NCBI GenBank assembly: GCA_024640135.1
Contig: JAHEFO010000005.1
Span: 1 to 46,753, forward strand
Direction: 5' to 3'
Length of the DNA stretch: 46,753 nucleotides
Source of the DNA: Acidobacteriota bacterium
GTDB taxonomy: Bacteria > Acidobacteriota > Vicinamibacteria > Vicinamibacterales > SCN-69-37
The position numbers were made by a program, and so were the translations under genes. Below the pieces are notes generated by a model. That model worked only from the letters and a program-made list of their open reading frames with translations. It was not told the DNA's origin and did not search any database. Positions within the stretch are counted from its first letter, which is position 1. Each line of letters opens with the position of its first letter. Shown here piece by piece: positions 15,452 through 23,685 of this stretch.

Positions 15452-16070
15452 TCGTTCCTCCCGGCCACGACGGCCCGCCCGGCTGCTGTAACGACATGAT
15501 CCGGGCCACGTATTTTCCCAACACGTCGGTTTCGACGTTGACCGACATCCCTGGAGCCCCATCAGAGAGAGCGGTGTGCGCCCAGGTATGGGGAATGATT
15601 TGGACGGCGAACATGCGCGCCTCCAGGGCCGCCACAGTCAAGCTGATGCCGTCCACGCTGATCGACCCCCGGGGAATCACCCAGGCCTGAAGCTCATCCG
15701 GCAACCGGAACTCCACCCAATAGGACCCGGCGTCCGAACGCAGCGCCGTCACCTCCGTGACCGCGTCAACATGGCCCAGGACGAAATGCCCCCCGAGCCG
15801 ATCGTCAGCACGCAGCGGGCGCTCCAGGTTCACACGCCGTCCCGGCACCCATGCACCGAGGGTCGTCACCCGCAGGGTTGCCGGAGAGACATCGGTCGCA
15901 AAGGACGAGGCAGAGCGCGCGACGACCGTCAGGCACACACCGTTGACCGCAATGCTGTCGCCCAGCGCCAGTTCCGCGGCCAGCGGGGTGTCGATGGCGA
16001 TCCGATGTCCGTCATCGACTCCGTCGATTGTCGCGACCCTGCCAACGGCTTCGATCAATCCCGTAAACAT
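15438..16070 (-). CDS. ribE: Riboflavin synthase alpha chain
   Basis: The enzyme dismutates two 6,7-dimethyl-8-ribityllumazines to riboflavin. The ATG at 16070 gives 210 aa starting MFTGLIEAVGRVATI, the standard N-terminus. The two tandem lumazine-binding barrels are visible: SIAVNGVCLTVVARSASSFATDVSPATLRVTTLG in the first and SISVDGISLTVAALEARMFAVQIIPHTWAHTAL in the second. The start overlaps the ribD stop by one base (TGATG) and the 3' end overlaps ribBA by 14 nt. No ribH (lumazine synthase) gene is in the window. Confidence 0.96.
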   Translation of the reverse strand: MFTGLIEAVGRVATIDGVDDGHRIAIDTPLAAELALGDSIAVNGVCLTVVARSASSFATDVSPATLRVTTLGAWVPGRRVNLERPLRADDRLGGHFVLGHVDAVTEVTALRSDAGSYWVEFRLPDELQAWVIPRGSISVDGISLTVAALEARMFAVQIIPHTWAHTALSDGAPGMSVNVETDVLGKYVARIMSLQQPGGPSWPGGTSEET

Positions 16071-17170
16071 CAGGGTTGTCTTCCTTCCACGGACTCCCAC
16101 GGCCCTTCGATCAGCCAGTCGTCTCCCAGCGGCTGCCGGCTCTCATCCGGCATGCCGGCGCACCACCTTCGCACACCAGCCGCCATCGGCACACCCTCAC
16201 CCAACTCTGCCGACGCCATCAGCCACTGAAGGTGATCCACCAGTCCGGCATCAAGCCAGGCTTGCTGGAGCGAGGGGCCGCCTTCCAGAAGGACCGACTG
16301 CACCCCTGCCGAGGCAAGGCCGCGCGCGACCACGCCCAGATCGCGCGAAGACTGGAGATCCAAGTGTATCCCCCGCGCCCGCATCGCCTCGAACCTGGCC
16401 GGATCAGCCTGGACGGTTGAGTCCAGCACCACCATTATGACGGGACCGGCGGACAGGGTCGACCAGACGCGGGCCCCGGGCGGCGTACGGCCCCGCCAGT
16501 CCACAATGACTCTGGTGAGCGGTCGGGCACGCACCGGGCCGCGGGCGGTCAGAACGGGGTCGTCGACAATCAGGGTCTGCGCACCCACGACCAGGGCATC
16601 GATCCAGGCCCGCTGTCGCTGCATCCAGCGATCGGCCACCGGACTCGACAGTTTCGTCCGCTCTCCTCGTCGCCCAACGAACCCATCAGCGGAGGTCACG
16701 GTCTTGAGCACCGTCCAGGGGCGATTGGCCCGAATCCACGTCAGGAAGGGAGCGTTCTGCCGCGCTGCCTCCAGGCCGCCGACGCCCGTGTCGACTGCCA
16801 CTCCATGGGCGCGCAGCCACGCGTGGCCGCGGCCATCGACGTGTGGATTGGGATCCTGCATCGCGGTCACGACACGGCGCACGCCGGCCGCCGCAATCCG
16901 TTCAACACACGGGCCCGTGCGACCGACATGGCAACACGGCTCGAGGGTGCAATACAGCGTGGCGCCGCGCCCGTGCTCGCCGGCCGCATCAAGCGCCACA
17001 ACCTCCGCGTGCGGACCACCCGCGACCAGGTGTGCGCCCTGGCCAACCACGACGCCGCCGGGCGAGACGACCACGGCCCCCACCAGCGGGTTCGGCGCCG
17101 TGCGTCCGCGCCCGCGTTCGGCGAGCGCCAACGCCCGGGCCATCCACGCGGCATCGGTCAGCAGGGCCAT
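16070..17170 (-). CDS. ribD: Riboflavin biosynthesis protein RibD (deaminase/reductase)
   Basis: RibD deaminates and then reduces the pyrimidine intermediate. The 366-aa protein has an N-terminal CDA-type deaminase (residues about 5-145): TAPNPLVGAVVV, the zinc motif HAEVVALDAAG, and TLYCTLEPCCHVGRTGPCVERI. The C-terminal NADPH-dependent reductase (about 150-360) carries RPWTVLKTVTSADGF, DALVVGAQTLIVDDPVLTAR, RVIVDWRGRTPP and VLLEGGPSLQQAWLDAGLVD. It begins the rib block, 6 nt after the ftsY stop. No FMN riboswitch is recognisable because there is no leader. Confidence 0.96.
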   Translation of the reverse strand: MALLTDAAWMARALALAERGRGRTAPNPLVGAVVVSPGGVVVGQGAHLVAGGPHAEVVALDAAGEHGRGATLYCTLEPCCHVGRTGPCVERIAAAGVRRVVTAMQDPNPHVDGRGHAWLRAHGVAVDTGVGGLEAARQNAPFLTWIRANRPWTVLKTVTSADGFVGRRGERTKLSSPVADRWMQRQRAWIDALVVGAQTLIVDDPVLTARGPVRARPLTRVIVDWRGRTPPGARVWSTLSAGPVIMVVLDSTVQADPARFEAMRARGIHLDLQSSRDLGVVARGLASAGVQSVLLEGGPSLQQAWLDAGLVDHLQWLMASAELGEGVPMAAGVRRWCAGMPDESRQPLGDDWLIEGPWESVEGRQP

Positions 17171-17176
17171 GCGGCC

Positions 17177-18103
17177 CTACTTCGACTCTGAGAACAGTGC
17201 GTCCACATAGGCCCCGACCTCAAACGGCATGAAGTCGTCAATGCCCTCGCCTACGCCGACATACCGAATGGGAAGACCGAGCTCGTGGGCAATGGCCACC
17301 ACGATCCCGCCTTTGGCCGTGCCATCGAGCTTGGTGAGTATGATTCCGCTGGCGCCGCTCGCCTGCTGGAACTCGCGGGCCTGCACGAGTCCGTTTTGCC
17401 CGACAGTGGCGTCGAGCACCAACAGCACTTCGTGCGGCGCCCCCGGCACCTCGCGAGCGACCACGCGGCGGATCTTGTCGAGTTCCGCCATCAGGTTCGC
17501 GCGCGTGTGAAGACGGCCGGCTGTGTCCACCAACACGATGTCGCGGCCCCGCGCCTTGGCCGCCGTCACCGCATCGAACGCACTCGCAGCCGGGTCGGAT
17601 CCGGCCTGGGCCCGAACAAGATCCACTCCGGCTCGCTCGGTCCACACGGCCAGTTGCTCGACAGCCGCGGCGCGAAATGTGTCCGCGGCGCACACCAGCA
17701 CGGAGCGGCCCCCCGTCCGATACAGATTCGCCAGCTTCCCCACGGAGGTCGTCTTCCCCGTGCCATTGACGCCCACCACGACAATCACATGGGGCTTGGA
17801 GGTAATCTCCGCAGGCGCGGCCGTTTCGCTCAGAATGCGGTGGACCTCCCTGCCGACACGCGCACTGAGCGATCCCTGACGATCACGGCGGACGGCTTCC
17901 ACAATCCGCTCCGTGGCCGGCAACCCCACATCGGCGGCGATCAACGCCTCTTCGACGGACTCCAGCGTATCCAGCGCCAGCGCGGGTCTCCCGCTCCGGT
18001 TCGGTCCGGTCGCGGACGCACTGCTGTCGGCCTCGCCCAGTCGTTCGCGAATCTGCCTCGCGGTCCGCGCCAGTCCGGCCCGAAGTCGGTCCAGCATCGA
18101 CAT
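17177..18103 (-). CDS. ftsY: Signal recognition particle receptor FtsY
   Basis: FtsY is the membrane-associated GTPase that receives SRP-bound ribosomes. The 308-aa protein lacks the long acidic A domain of E. coli FtsY. It starts MSMLDRLRAGLARTARQIRERLG, followed by the N domain (LESVEEALIAADVGLPATERIV) and the G domain with VVVGVNGTGKTTSVGKLA, AADTFRAAAVEQLAVW, DTAGRLHTRANLMAEL, TKLDGTAKGGIVVAI and GVGEGIDDFMPFEVGAYVDALF. Its start shares one base with the gpsA stop. Ffh is encoded in the same run. Confidence 0.97.
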   Translation of the reverse strand: MSMLDRLRAGLARTARQIRERLGEADSSASATGPNRSGRPALALDTLESVEEALIAADVGLPATERIVEAVRRDRQGSLSARVGREVHRILSETAAPAEITSKPHVIVVVGVNGTGKTTSVGKLANLYRTGGRSVLVCAADTFRAAAVEQLAVWTERAGVDLVRAQAGSDPAASAFDAVTAAKARGRDIVLVDTAGRLHTRANLMAELDKIRRVVAREVPGAPHEVLLVLDATVGQNGLVQAREFQQASGASGIILTKLDGTAKGGIVVAIAHELGLPIRYVGVGEGIDDFMPFEVGAYVDALFSESK

Positions 18104-19140
18104 CAGGCCTGCCCCGATTCCTGCTCGAACCGCTGGGGGCGCAACATCAAGTCCCCCACGGCGGCCCGGGGCGTCTTGCGCCCCGCCAGCACTTCCGCCA
18201 TCTGCGCCGTGATTGGCAACTCGACACCGTGACGCGCGCCGAGCGCCAGCGCGGCCGGGGTGGTGACGACGCCCTCGGCCACCATCCGCATGCCCGCCAG
18301 AATGTCATCAAGCGCCCGCCCTCGCCCCAGCTCGATTCCAACGTGGCGATTCCGGCTGAGCGATCCGGTGCACGTCAGCACCAGGTCTCCGAGTCCACTG
18401 AGCCCCGAGGGTGTTTCCCGTTGCCCGCCGATCGCACAGGACAGTCTGGAAATCTCTGCCAACCCGCGCGTGATCAGCGCAGCCATGGCGTTGTGCCCCA
18501 GCCCCAGTGACTCAACAACGCCGGCGGCGATGGCGATAATGTTCTTCAGCGACGCCCCGATCTCGACGCCGGCAACGTCGGTCGACCTGTACACACGAAA
18601 ATGCGGCCCGCGAAATTCTGCCTGAACCGCCGCGACGGCCGCCGCGTTCGTTGACGCCGCGACCAGCGCGGTCGGCAATCGCTGCGCCACCTCCGCCGCG
18701 AAACTCGGCCCCGACAACACCACCACTGGATAGCGTCCACCGGTCTCGTCCTCGAGCACCTCCGACATGCGCTTGAGCGACTCCGCCTCGAGTCCCTTCG
18801 TGGCACTGACGAGAATTGCGCCGGCCGGCAACTGGGGCACGGCGCTCCGCAGGACCGCGCGGAGGCCGTGCGACGGCACCGCGATGATCACGTGCCGTGC
18901 GCCGTCCAGGGCCGATGCCAGCGACGCCGTCGGCCGCACCCGAGCCGGAAACGTCACATCCGGCAGGTAGGTCGGGTTCGCGCGGCGTTCCGCCATCGCG
19001 CGAAGCAGTTCGCGGTCGCGGCCCCAGAGCGCGGCCTCGTGGCCAATACTTCCGAGATGGATGGCCAGGGCCGTGCCCCAGCTTCCGGCGCCGAGCACGG
19101 CGGCCCGGTACCGGTCCTGACTGACTTCGTCCGACGACAT
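18103..19140 (-). CDS. gpsA: NAD(P)H-dependent glycerol-3-phosphate dehydrogenase
   Basis: GpsA reduces dihydroxyacetone phosphate to sn-glycerol 3-phosphate for phospholipid synthesis. The 345-aa protein has the Rossmann motif AVLGAGSWGTALAIHLG, then VPSHGLRAVL, SATKGLEAESLKRMSEVL, VLSGPSFAAEVAQRLPTALVAAS, and the catalytic lysine segment VEIGASLKNIIAIAAGVVESLGLGHNAMAALITRG. The C-terminal GLGDLVLTCTGSLSRNRHVGIELGRG block is also typical. The gene is 5 nt after cinA and joined to ftsY by a 1-nt overlap. pgpA, another phospholipid gene, lies two genes upstream. Confidence 0.97.
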   Translation of the reverse strand: MSSDEVSQDRYRAAVLGAGSWGTALAIHLGSIGHEAALWGRDRELLRAMAERRANPTYLPDVTFPARVRPTASLASALDGARHVIIAVPSHGLRAVLRSAVPQLPAGAILVSATKGLEAESLKRMSEVLEDETGGRYPVVVLSGPSFAAEVAQRLPTALVAASTNAAAVAAVQAEFRGPHFRVYRSTDVAGVEIGASLKNIIAIAAGVVESLGLGHNAMAALITRGLAEISRLSCAIGGQRETPSGLSGLGDLVLTCTGSLSRNRHVGIELGRGRALDDILAGMRMVAEGVVTTPAALALGARHGVELPITAQMAEVLAGRKTPRAAVGDLMLRPQRFEQESGQA

Positions 19141-19145
19141 TCCCC

Positions 19146-20426
19146 CTAATTGTAGTCGGCGTCGGTCAGTACGCGCCGGATCAGATTCAGCGCAGCGCGC
19201 ACGGCCATCTGCCGGACCATCACCCGGTCACCTGGAAACCGAACGGTCCGCACGACGCACCGGTCACCTGGGCCCGCCACGGCAATAGCCACGGTGCCGA
19301 CAGGTTTCGCGTCCGTCCCTCCTGCGGGGCCGGCAATACCGGTAATCCCGACGCCGAGGCCCGCATTCAGCCGACGCCGCACACCCTCCGCCATCGCCTC
19401 GGCGACGGCATCGCTGACGGCCCCATGCGCGGCGATGAGTTCGGCGGGCACGTCCAGCGACCGCACCTTCACGTCGTTCGCGTACGCCACGACCCCACCG
19501 GCGATCCAGGCCGAGCTGCCGGGGATATCGGTCAACGCGCCAAGCAACAGACCGCCGGTGCAGGATTCGGCGGCCGCCAGCAGGAGCTGACGCGAGACCA
19601 ACAAGTCGCCTACGACTTCCTCGAGGCTGCGTCCATCGACACTGAACACCGCCGGTCCCAGCACGGCCTGAAGAGCCTCGACGGCCTCCTCGAGCGCACG
19701 GTCCACGCGGGCCGCATCCTCCCCCTGGGAAGACAAGTGCAGTTCCACCTGCCCCAGTGAAGCGAGAATCGTCGTACTGATCGCCGGCTCCGCCTGGCGC
19801 CAGGGTCCGTAGACGGGTTGGGCGATCTCGTCGACATCAGACTCGCCCCGCCCGGCGATCTTCAGCGTCCGGCGCCGAAGCACGACGCCCCCGCAGCGCG
19901 CGCGCAGCCGCGGGAGGACGGAGTCTTCATACATCGGCTGGAGTTCACGCGGCGGCCCCGGCAGCGCGATGACGACGCCGTCCCCGACTTCAATCCACAG
20001 TCCGGGCGCCGTGCCATTCGGGTTCGGAAGGACGACCGCGCCCGTCGGCACCTGGGCCTGGCGCCGGTTGATTGGAGGCATGCGCCGTCCGCGGCGCACA
20101 AAGCGCCCGTCAATGACCGCGAGAACCGCCGCGTCCTCATCGGCGCCGACGCCGGCCACCCCTGCCACCGCCTCCCGCGTCACGTCGTCGTCGGTGGGCC
20201 CGAGACCGCCGGTGGTCACCACCACCTCAGCCCGTGCCAACGCCGCGCGCAGGGCTGACTCGACCGCAGCGCGGTCATCAGCCACGACGGTCTTGCCGCG
20301 CACTTCGAGCCCCAGTTCATTGAGACGAGCCGTCAGGTACAGGGAATTCGTGTCGGAGCGAAATGGCGTGAGCAACTCGGTGCCGATTGCGACAATCTCG
20401 GCGGATCGAAGGCGCCCGCTCGTCAC
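19146..20426 (-). CDS. cinA: CinA-family protein (ADP-ribose pyrophosphatase / NMN amidase fusion)
   Basis: The protein has an N-terminal MoaB/COG1058 domain (AEIVAIGTELLTPFRSDTNSLYLTARL, then TTGGLGPTDDDVTREAVA, VIALPGPPRELQPMYEDSVLP). The C-terminal PncC domain (about 270-425) carries LAAAESCTGGLLLGALTDIPGSSAWIAGGVVAYAN and LGVGITGIAGPAGGTDAKPVGTV. The pair salvages nicotinamide mononucleotide. I chose the GTG at 20426 because it forms a GTGA overlap with the pgpA stop (20423-20426), as seen elsewhere in this run. An ATG five codons upstream (20441) is equally possible. Confidence 0.94.
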   Translation of the reverse strand: MTSGRLRSAEIVAIGTELLTPFRSDTNSLYLTARLNELGLEVRGKTVVADDRAAVESALRAALARAEVVVTTGGLGPTDDDVTREAVAGVAGVGADEDAAVLAVIDGRFVRRGRRMPPINRRQAQVPTGAVVLPNPNGTAPGLWIEVGDGVVIALPGPPRELQPMYEDSVLPRLRARCGGVVLRRRTLKIAGRGESDVDEIAQPVYGPWRQAEPAISTTILASLGQVELHLSSQGEDAARVDRALEEAVEALQAVLGPAVFSVDGRSLEEVVGDLLVSRQLLLAAAESCTGGLLLGALTDIPGSSAWIAGGVVAYANDVKVRSLDVPAELIAAHGAVSDAVAEAMAEGVRRRLNAGLGVGITGIAGPAGGTDAKPVGTVAIAVAGPGDRCVVRTVRFPGDRVMVRQMAVRAALNLIRRVLTDADYN

Positions 20427-20878
20427 GCGCCGGGCCACCACCGCAACATCAACATCATCAATCCCCAGCCATACACACCGGCCATCAGATCATCGGCCAT
20501 GATCCCCAGACCTCCGTGCAGCCGCTCGAACTGCCTGGCAGGAAACGGCTTGATGATGTCGAGAACGCGAAAGATGAGGAACCCGACCAGCGCCCCGCGC
20601 CATGTCACCCCTGTCAGCAACAAGGTCACGAGCTGCCCCGCCACTTCGTCAATCACGACCGGCCCGGGGTCTTGCCGCTTCAGCGCCGTCTCCGCCACAC
20701 CAGCCGCCCAGATTCCGACGACCGTGATCCCGACCAGCAGGGCAACCTGGGCCTGCGCCGACCATCCCCGGCTCACCAGATAGATCCCGACGCCCACGGC
20801 AGACCCAACGGTCCCGGGGGCCACGGGAAAGAACCCGACACCACCGACCGTCGCGATGCCGACGCCGACTCGCGTCAC
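20423..20878 (-). CDS. pgpA: Phosphatidylglycerophosphatase A
   Basis: PgpA removes the phosphate from phosphatidylglycerophosphate at the inner membrane. The GTG at 20878 overlaps the stop of the RDD gene (GTGA, 20875-20878) and gives 151 aa beginning MTRVGVGIATVGGVGFFPVAPGTVGSAVG. The family pattern FFPVAPGTVGS, then DPGPVVIDEVAGQLVTLLL (catalytic acidic pair) and LDIIKPFPARQFERLHGGLGIMADDLMAGVYGW is complete, with about three or four hydrophobic segments. The open frame further upstream to 21304 is only an overlap with the RDD gene. Confidence 0.94.
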   Translation of the reverse strand: MTRVGVGIATVGGVGFFPVAPGTVGSAVGVGIYLVSRGWSAQAQVALLVGITVVGIWAAGVAETALKRQDPGPVVIDEVAGQLVTLLLTGVTWRGALVGFLIFRVLDIIKPFPARQFERLHGGLGIMADDLMAGVYGWGLMMLMLRWWPGA

Positions 20879-21786
20879 AAATGCACCACTCGGGTGCGCG
20901 CAACGCGGTCGTGCACCGCAAGGCCGGCGCCGCCAAGCGCTGGAACGAAACCGAGGCCAAGCACCAGGACTGATGGCAACGCCGCGATCGACCGCACGGC
21001 AGCCTGCGCCACGGTCACGCGGTCGTTGATGACGGCCTCCGCCGTCGTACCGACAACACGGATCTTCATGGCCATCTTGCCGACCGTCTGCCCGCCAGCC
21101 GCCGTGAACATCAGGAGATACCCGCCGGCAAGCATCAGAAACAGGGCGACCAAGGGCACCAGCGGCAGGAGGCCGACATCGCCGATCGACAGCCCGACCA
21201 GACGCAACGTGCAATAAACCACCACACCCGCGATCGCACCCAGCAGTGACGCGTCGATTACCGCAGCGGCCAACCGTCTGCCTCCGCCGACTGCCTGCAG
21301 CCATTCGTCGGGCAGCCGCTCGGGTTCGGGTTCACTCGCCCACTGCGACTCTGGAACGGCCGAGAACGACTCGTCATCGGCTACATCGATCTCGTCCAGC
21401 AAGTCGGGCTCACGGCTCTCAGGCGTCCCGTACGTCGCGCGCAGACGGGAAGCATCCGGCGTGGTGCGCCTCACCGAAACCGGAACTCGCGGACGTGACG
21501 GCACCTTGACGAGGGGCTCCAACTCCTCCTCATTCTGGGAACTGTTGAGCGTCCGGGCAAACAGGGGAAACTCCGCCGTCGCTGGCGCAGCCGCGCCTCC
21601 GCCTGGAGCCGACGTCACAGACGACGGGAGGGACGAGGGCCTGACCACCCCCGAGTCGCCGAGCCCACGCAATGTGGTTTCAGCCAGATCGAATTCGGCC
21701 GGCTCGTCCATCGACAAGTCATGGCCACAATTCCGACAACGTGGCTCAGGCTCAAAACTCAGATAGTGGCACTTGGTGCATCTCAT
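20875..21786 (-). CDS. Zinc-ribbon RDD-family membrane protein
   Basis: The 303-aa protein starts with a zinc ribbon (CTKC at residues 3-6, CRNC at 17-20, then GHDL). A long, acidic, proline-rich and probably disordered linker (about 25-165) follows. The C-terminal RDD domain (about 170-300) has GGGRRLAAAVIDASLLGAIAGVVVY, membrane helices, a GGQTVGKMAMKIRVVG motif and a final helix. RDD proteins are membrane proteins of uncertain function, some proposed as transporters. The start overlaps the stop of the TPR gene by 4 nt, and the end overlaps pgpA. Confidence 0.86.
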   Translation of the reverse strand: MRCTKCHYLSFEPEPRCRNCGHDLSMDEPAEFDLAETTLRGLGDSGVVRPSSLPSSVTSAPGGGAAAPATAEFPLFARTLNSSQNEEELEPLVKVPSRPRVPVSVRRTTPDASRLRATYGTPESREPDLLDEIDVADDESFSAVPESQWASEPEPERLPDEWLQAVGGGRRLAAAVIDASLLGAIAGVVVYCTLRLVGLSIGDVGLLPLVPLVALFLMLAGGYLLMFTAAGGQTVGKMAMKIRVVGTTAEAVINDRVTVAQAAVRSIAALPSVLVLGLGFVPALGGAGLAVHDRVARTRVVHL

Positions 21787-22589
21787 CGCGGTCCCTGCCT
21801 TCCATCTCCGGGAGCACGCCCTTCGCCGGCTGCCGCCAGCAGCAAACGCTGAATGTCCACACGCAACGCATCGGACTCATCGCGTCCGACCTGTTCAGAC
21901 TTGACACGGTCCAGGGTCTTGAGGGCTTCGGCCAGCCGGCCCCGGCTATACAGCGCGTGGGCCCGCACCAGCGCCACCTCAGCAGGCGTGAGGACCGGCA
22001 CAGGCGACGAGGGCAGCGTCGGAGCCGGAATCGCAGGGCCCGTTCCCGCTCTCTGTTGTGCCCGCTGCCCGAGGCTGACCAGCACGACCGTCACGACGAT
22101 CACCGCTGCCGCCCCCAGCCACGTCCGCAGAGTCAGGCGATCCGCCAGCCAGGCTCCCCCGCCAGCCGCCGGGGCGCCTTCCGCCGCGCGAATCCGGGGA
22201 CCGCCGGCGATTGCCCGCTCCAACCGCTCCAGCCTGAGTCGCAAGGCTGCCGTCCGCTCGTCTTCGCCGAGCGCGGCGGTGACCAGCGGCAGATGCAGTC
22301 GCGCCTCACGCAAGTGTCCCTGATCGAGCAGAACCTCTACGTGTTGCAGTGCCTCCTCAGCACGCCGCTGCCGCTCGACGATGGCTCCGCGGGCCCGATC
22401 GATGTAGGCGCGGGCGCTCGCGTGGCTGCGGTCGAGAAACAACACCCGCGTCCAGAGGTGAATGGCGTCTTCGTACTGTCCCTGAAAGTAGTGATCCAGG
22501 CCCTCAACCAACAGGGCGTCCACACGGTTGTCCGAACCAGCGTCGGGGCCGGCATTGGACTTGGCGTCGTGGCGCTTCGGATCGGTCAT
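21783..22589 (-). CDS. TPR-like single-pass membrane protein
   Basis: I do not recognise a named family. The 268-aa protein begins with a hydrophilic leader and then TPR-like helices (ALLVEGLDHYFQGQYEDAIHLWTRVLFLDRSHASARAYIDRAR). A coiled-coil-like segment (EERQRRAEEALQHVEVLLDQGHLREAR) follows. One membrane helix (TWLGAAAVIVVTVVLVSLG, about 158-176), a proline-rich linker and a second TPR-like pair (ALVRAHALYSRGRLAEALKTLDRVK) complete it. The layout suggests a cytoplasmic adaptor with a periplasmic arm. It heads the 15-kb minus-strand run, divergent from ftcD, with a clear TATAAT upstream. Confidence 0.8.
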   Translation of the reverse strand: MTDPKRHDAKSNAGPDAGSDNRVDALLVEGLDHYFQGQYEDAIHLWTRVLFLDRSHASARAYIDRARGAIVERQRRAEEALQHVEVLLDQGHLREARLHLPLVTAALGEDERTAALRLRLERLERAIAGGPRIRAAEGAPAAGGGAWLADRLTLRTWLGAAAVIVVTVVLVSLGQRAQQRAGTGPAIPAPTLPSSPVPVLTPAEVALVRAHALYSRGRLAEALKTLDRVKSEQVGRDESDALRVDIQRLLLAAAGEGRAPGDGRQGPR

Positions 22590-22606
22590 GTTCTGGTCCG
22601 AACCGG

Positions 22607-22635
22607 ATTATAGCGATTGGTGTTCAGAAGTACAA
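22607..22635 (-). promoter_or_regulatory. Promoter for the TPR-RDD-pgpA-cinA run
   Basis: On the minus strand a -10 box TATAAT (22612-22607) is preceded, after exactly 17 nt, by TTGTAC (22635-22630) as a weak -35. The expected transcript starts near 22600, leaving a leader of roughly 11 nt before the ATG at 22589. The core also reads TATAGC on the plus strand (22609-22614). Confidence 0.5.
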
Positions 22636-22684
22636 GCCCCGCCTCGCAGCAATTCCCCCGGGGTGTGATAGAACCGTTACCCAC

Positions 22685-23584
22685 ATGCCGCTTATCGAAT
22701 GTATCGCCAATATCAGTGAAGGTCGTCGTCAGGACGTGCTCGACGCGTGCGGACGCGCGATTGCCGCAACTGGCGCGGGCTTGCTCGACGTCAAGTCGGA
22801 CCCGACACACCACCGCACCGTCTTTTCGTTTGCCGGCACCCCCGCGCAGGTCCGCGAGGGCGCACTCGCGCTGTTTGAATCGGCGCTGGCCGCAATCGAT
22901 TTGCGCAAACACAAGGGTGAGCATCCGCGCCTCGGGGCCGTCGATGTCGTGCCCTTCGTCCCCATCAAGGGCGCGACGATGGCGGATTGCGTGGCGCTGG
23001 CCAAGGACGTCGCCGCGGCCGTGGCCGAGCGGCACCAGTTGCCCATCTACCTCTACGAGGAAGCCGCGTCGTCTCCCGCCCGACGGAACCTCGAAGATGT
23101 TCGCCGGGGAGAATTCGAGGGGCTCGCCGAAAGAATGGCCCAACCGGCCTGGGCTCCTGATTTCGGCCCGGCCGCTCCCCACCCGTCAGGCGGCGCCAGT
23201 ATCGTCGGGGCCCGTATGCCCTTGATTGCCTACAACATCAACCTCGCCACGGACCGCCTGGACGTCGCCAAGAAGATTGCGGCGGCTGTTCGCCACAGCA
23301 CCGGCGGCTTTCGCTACGTCAAGGCCATGGGACTCCCGCTGGAGGATCGTGGAATTGTGCAGGTCTCGATGAATCTGACCAACTACGAGAAAACCCCGAT
23401 CTTCAGGGTGTTTGAGTGCGTCAGGCGCGAGGCCGAGCGCTACGGCGTGGCGGTGCTCGAAAGCGAGATTATCGGCCTCGTCCCTTCAGCAGCCATGTTC
23501 CAGTCAGCCGCCTGGTTCCTGCAGGTCAGCGAATTCTCGGAGGCGCAGGTGCTCGAGAACGCGCTCGAGCGAATCGAGACATGA
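22685..23584 (+). CDS. ftcD: Glutamate formimidoyltransferase (FtcD N-type)
   Basis: The enzyme moves the formimino group from formiminoglutamate to tetrahydrofolate in histidine breakdown. The 299-aa product starts MPLIECIANISEGRRQDVLDA, with FTCD motifs LLDVKSDPTHHRTVFSFAG, HKGEHPRLGAVDVVPFVPI, LPIYLYEEAA, DFGPAAPHPSGGASIVGARMPLIAYNINL and LVQ-like RGIVQVSMNLTNYEKTPI. It contains only the transferase domains; the cyclodeaminase domain of the fused eukaryotic enzyme is absent. The other hut genes are not in the window. Upstream, TGATAGAAC (22666-22674) could serve as an extended -10 with a leader of only a few bases. Confidence 0.95.
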   Translation: MPLIECIANISEGRRQDVLDACGRAIAATGAGLLDVKSDPTHHRTVFSFAGTPAQVREGALALFESALAAIDLRKHKGEHPRLGAVDVVPFVPIKGATMADCVALAKDVAAAVAERHQLPIYLYEEAASSPARRNLEDVRRGEFEGLAERMAQPAWAPDFGPAAPHPSGGASIVGARMPLIAYNINLATDRLDVAKKIAAAVRHSTGGFRYVKAMGLPLEDRGIVQVSMNLTNYEKTPIFRVFECVRREAERYGVAVLESEIIGLVPSAAMFQSAAWFLQVSEFSEAQVLENALERIET

Positions 23585-23593
23585 GCTGGTGAC

Positions 23594-23626
23594 GGAGATC
23601 CGCCGGACCTGAAGGTCCGGCTCTCC
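23594..23626. terminator. Hairpin between convergent ftcD and ntrX
   Basis: CCGGACC (23603-23609) pairs perfectly with GGTCCGG (23614-23620) around a TGAA loop. An outer GGAGA/TCTCC arm extends the stem after a small internal bulge. It lies 20 nt after the ftcD stop, facing ntrX. There is no T-run on either strand, so a factor-independent terminator is not proven; it may instead be a dispersed palindromic repeat. Confidence 0.45.
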
Positions 23627-23685
23627 GGGGGACCTGGAGCCCCGGGTCGTCAACCGCGGGGGCGGGGCCCCATTTCCGCCATCAC

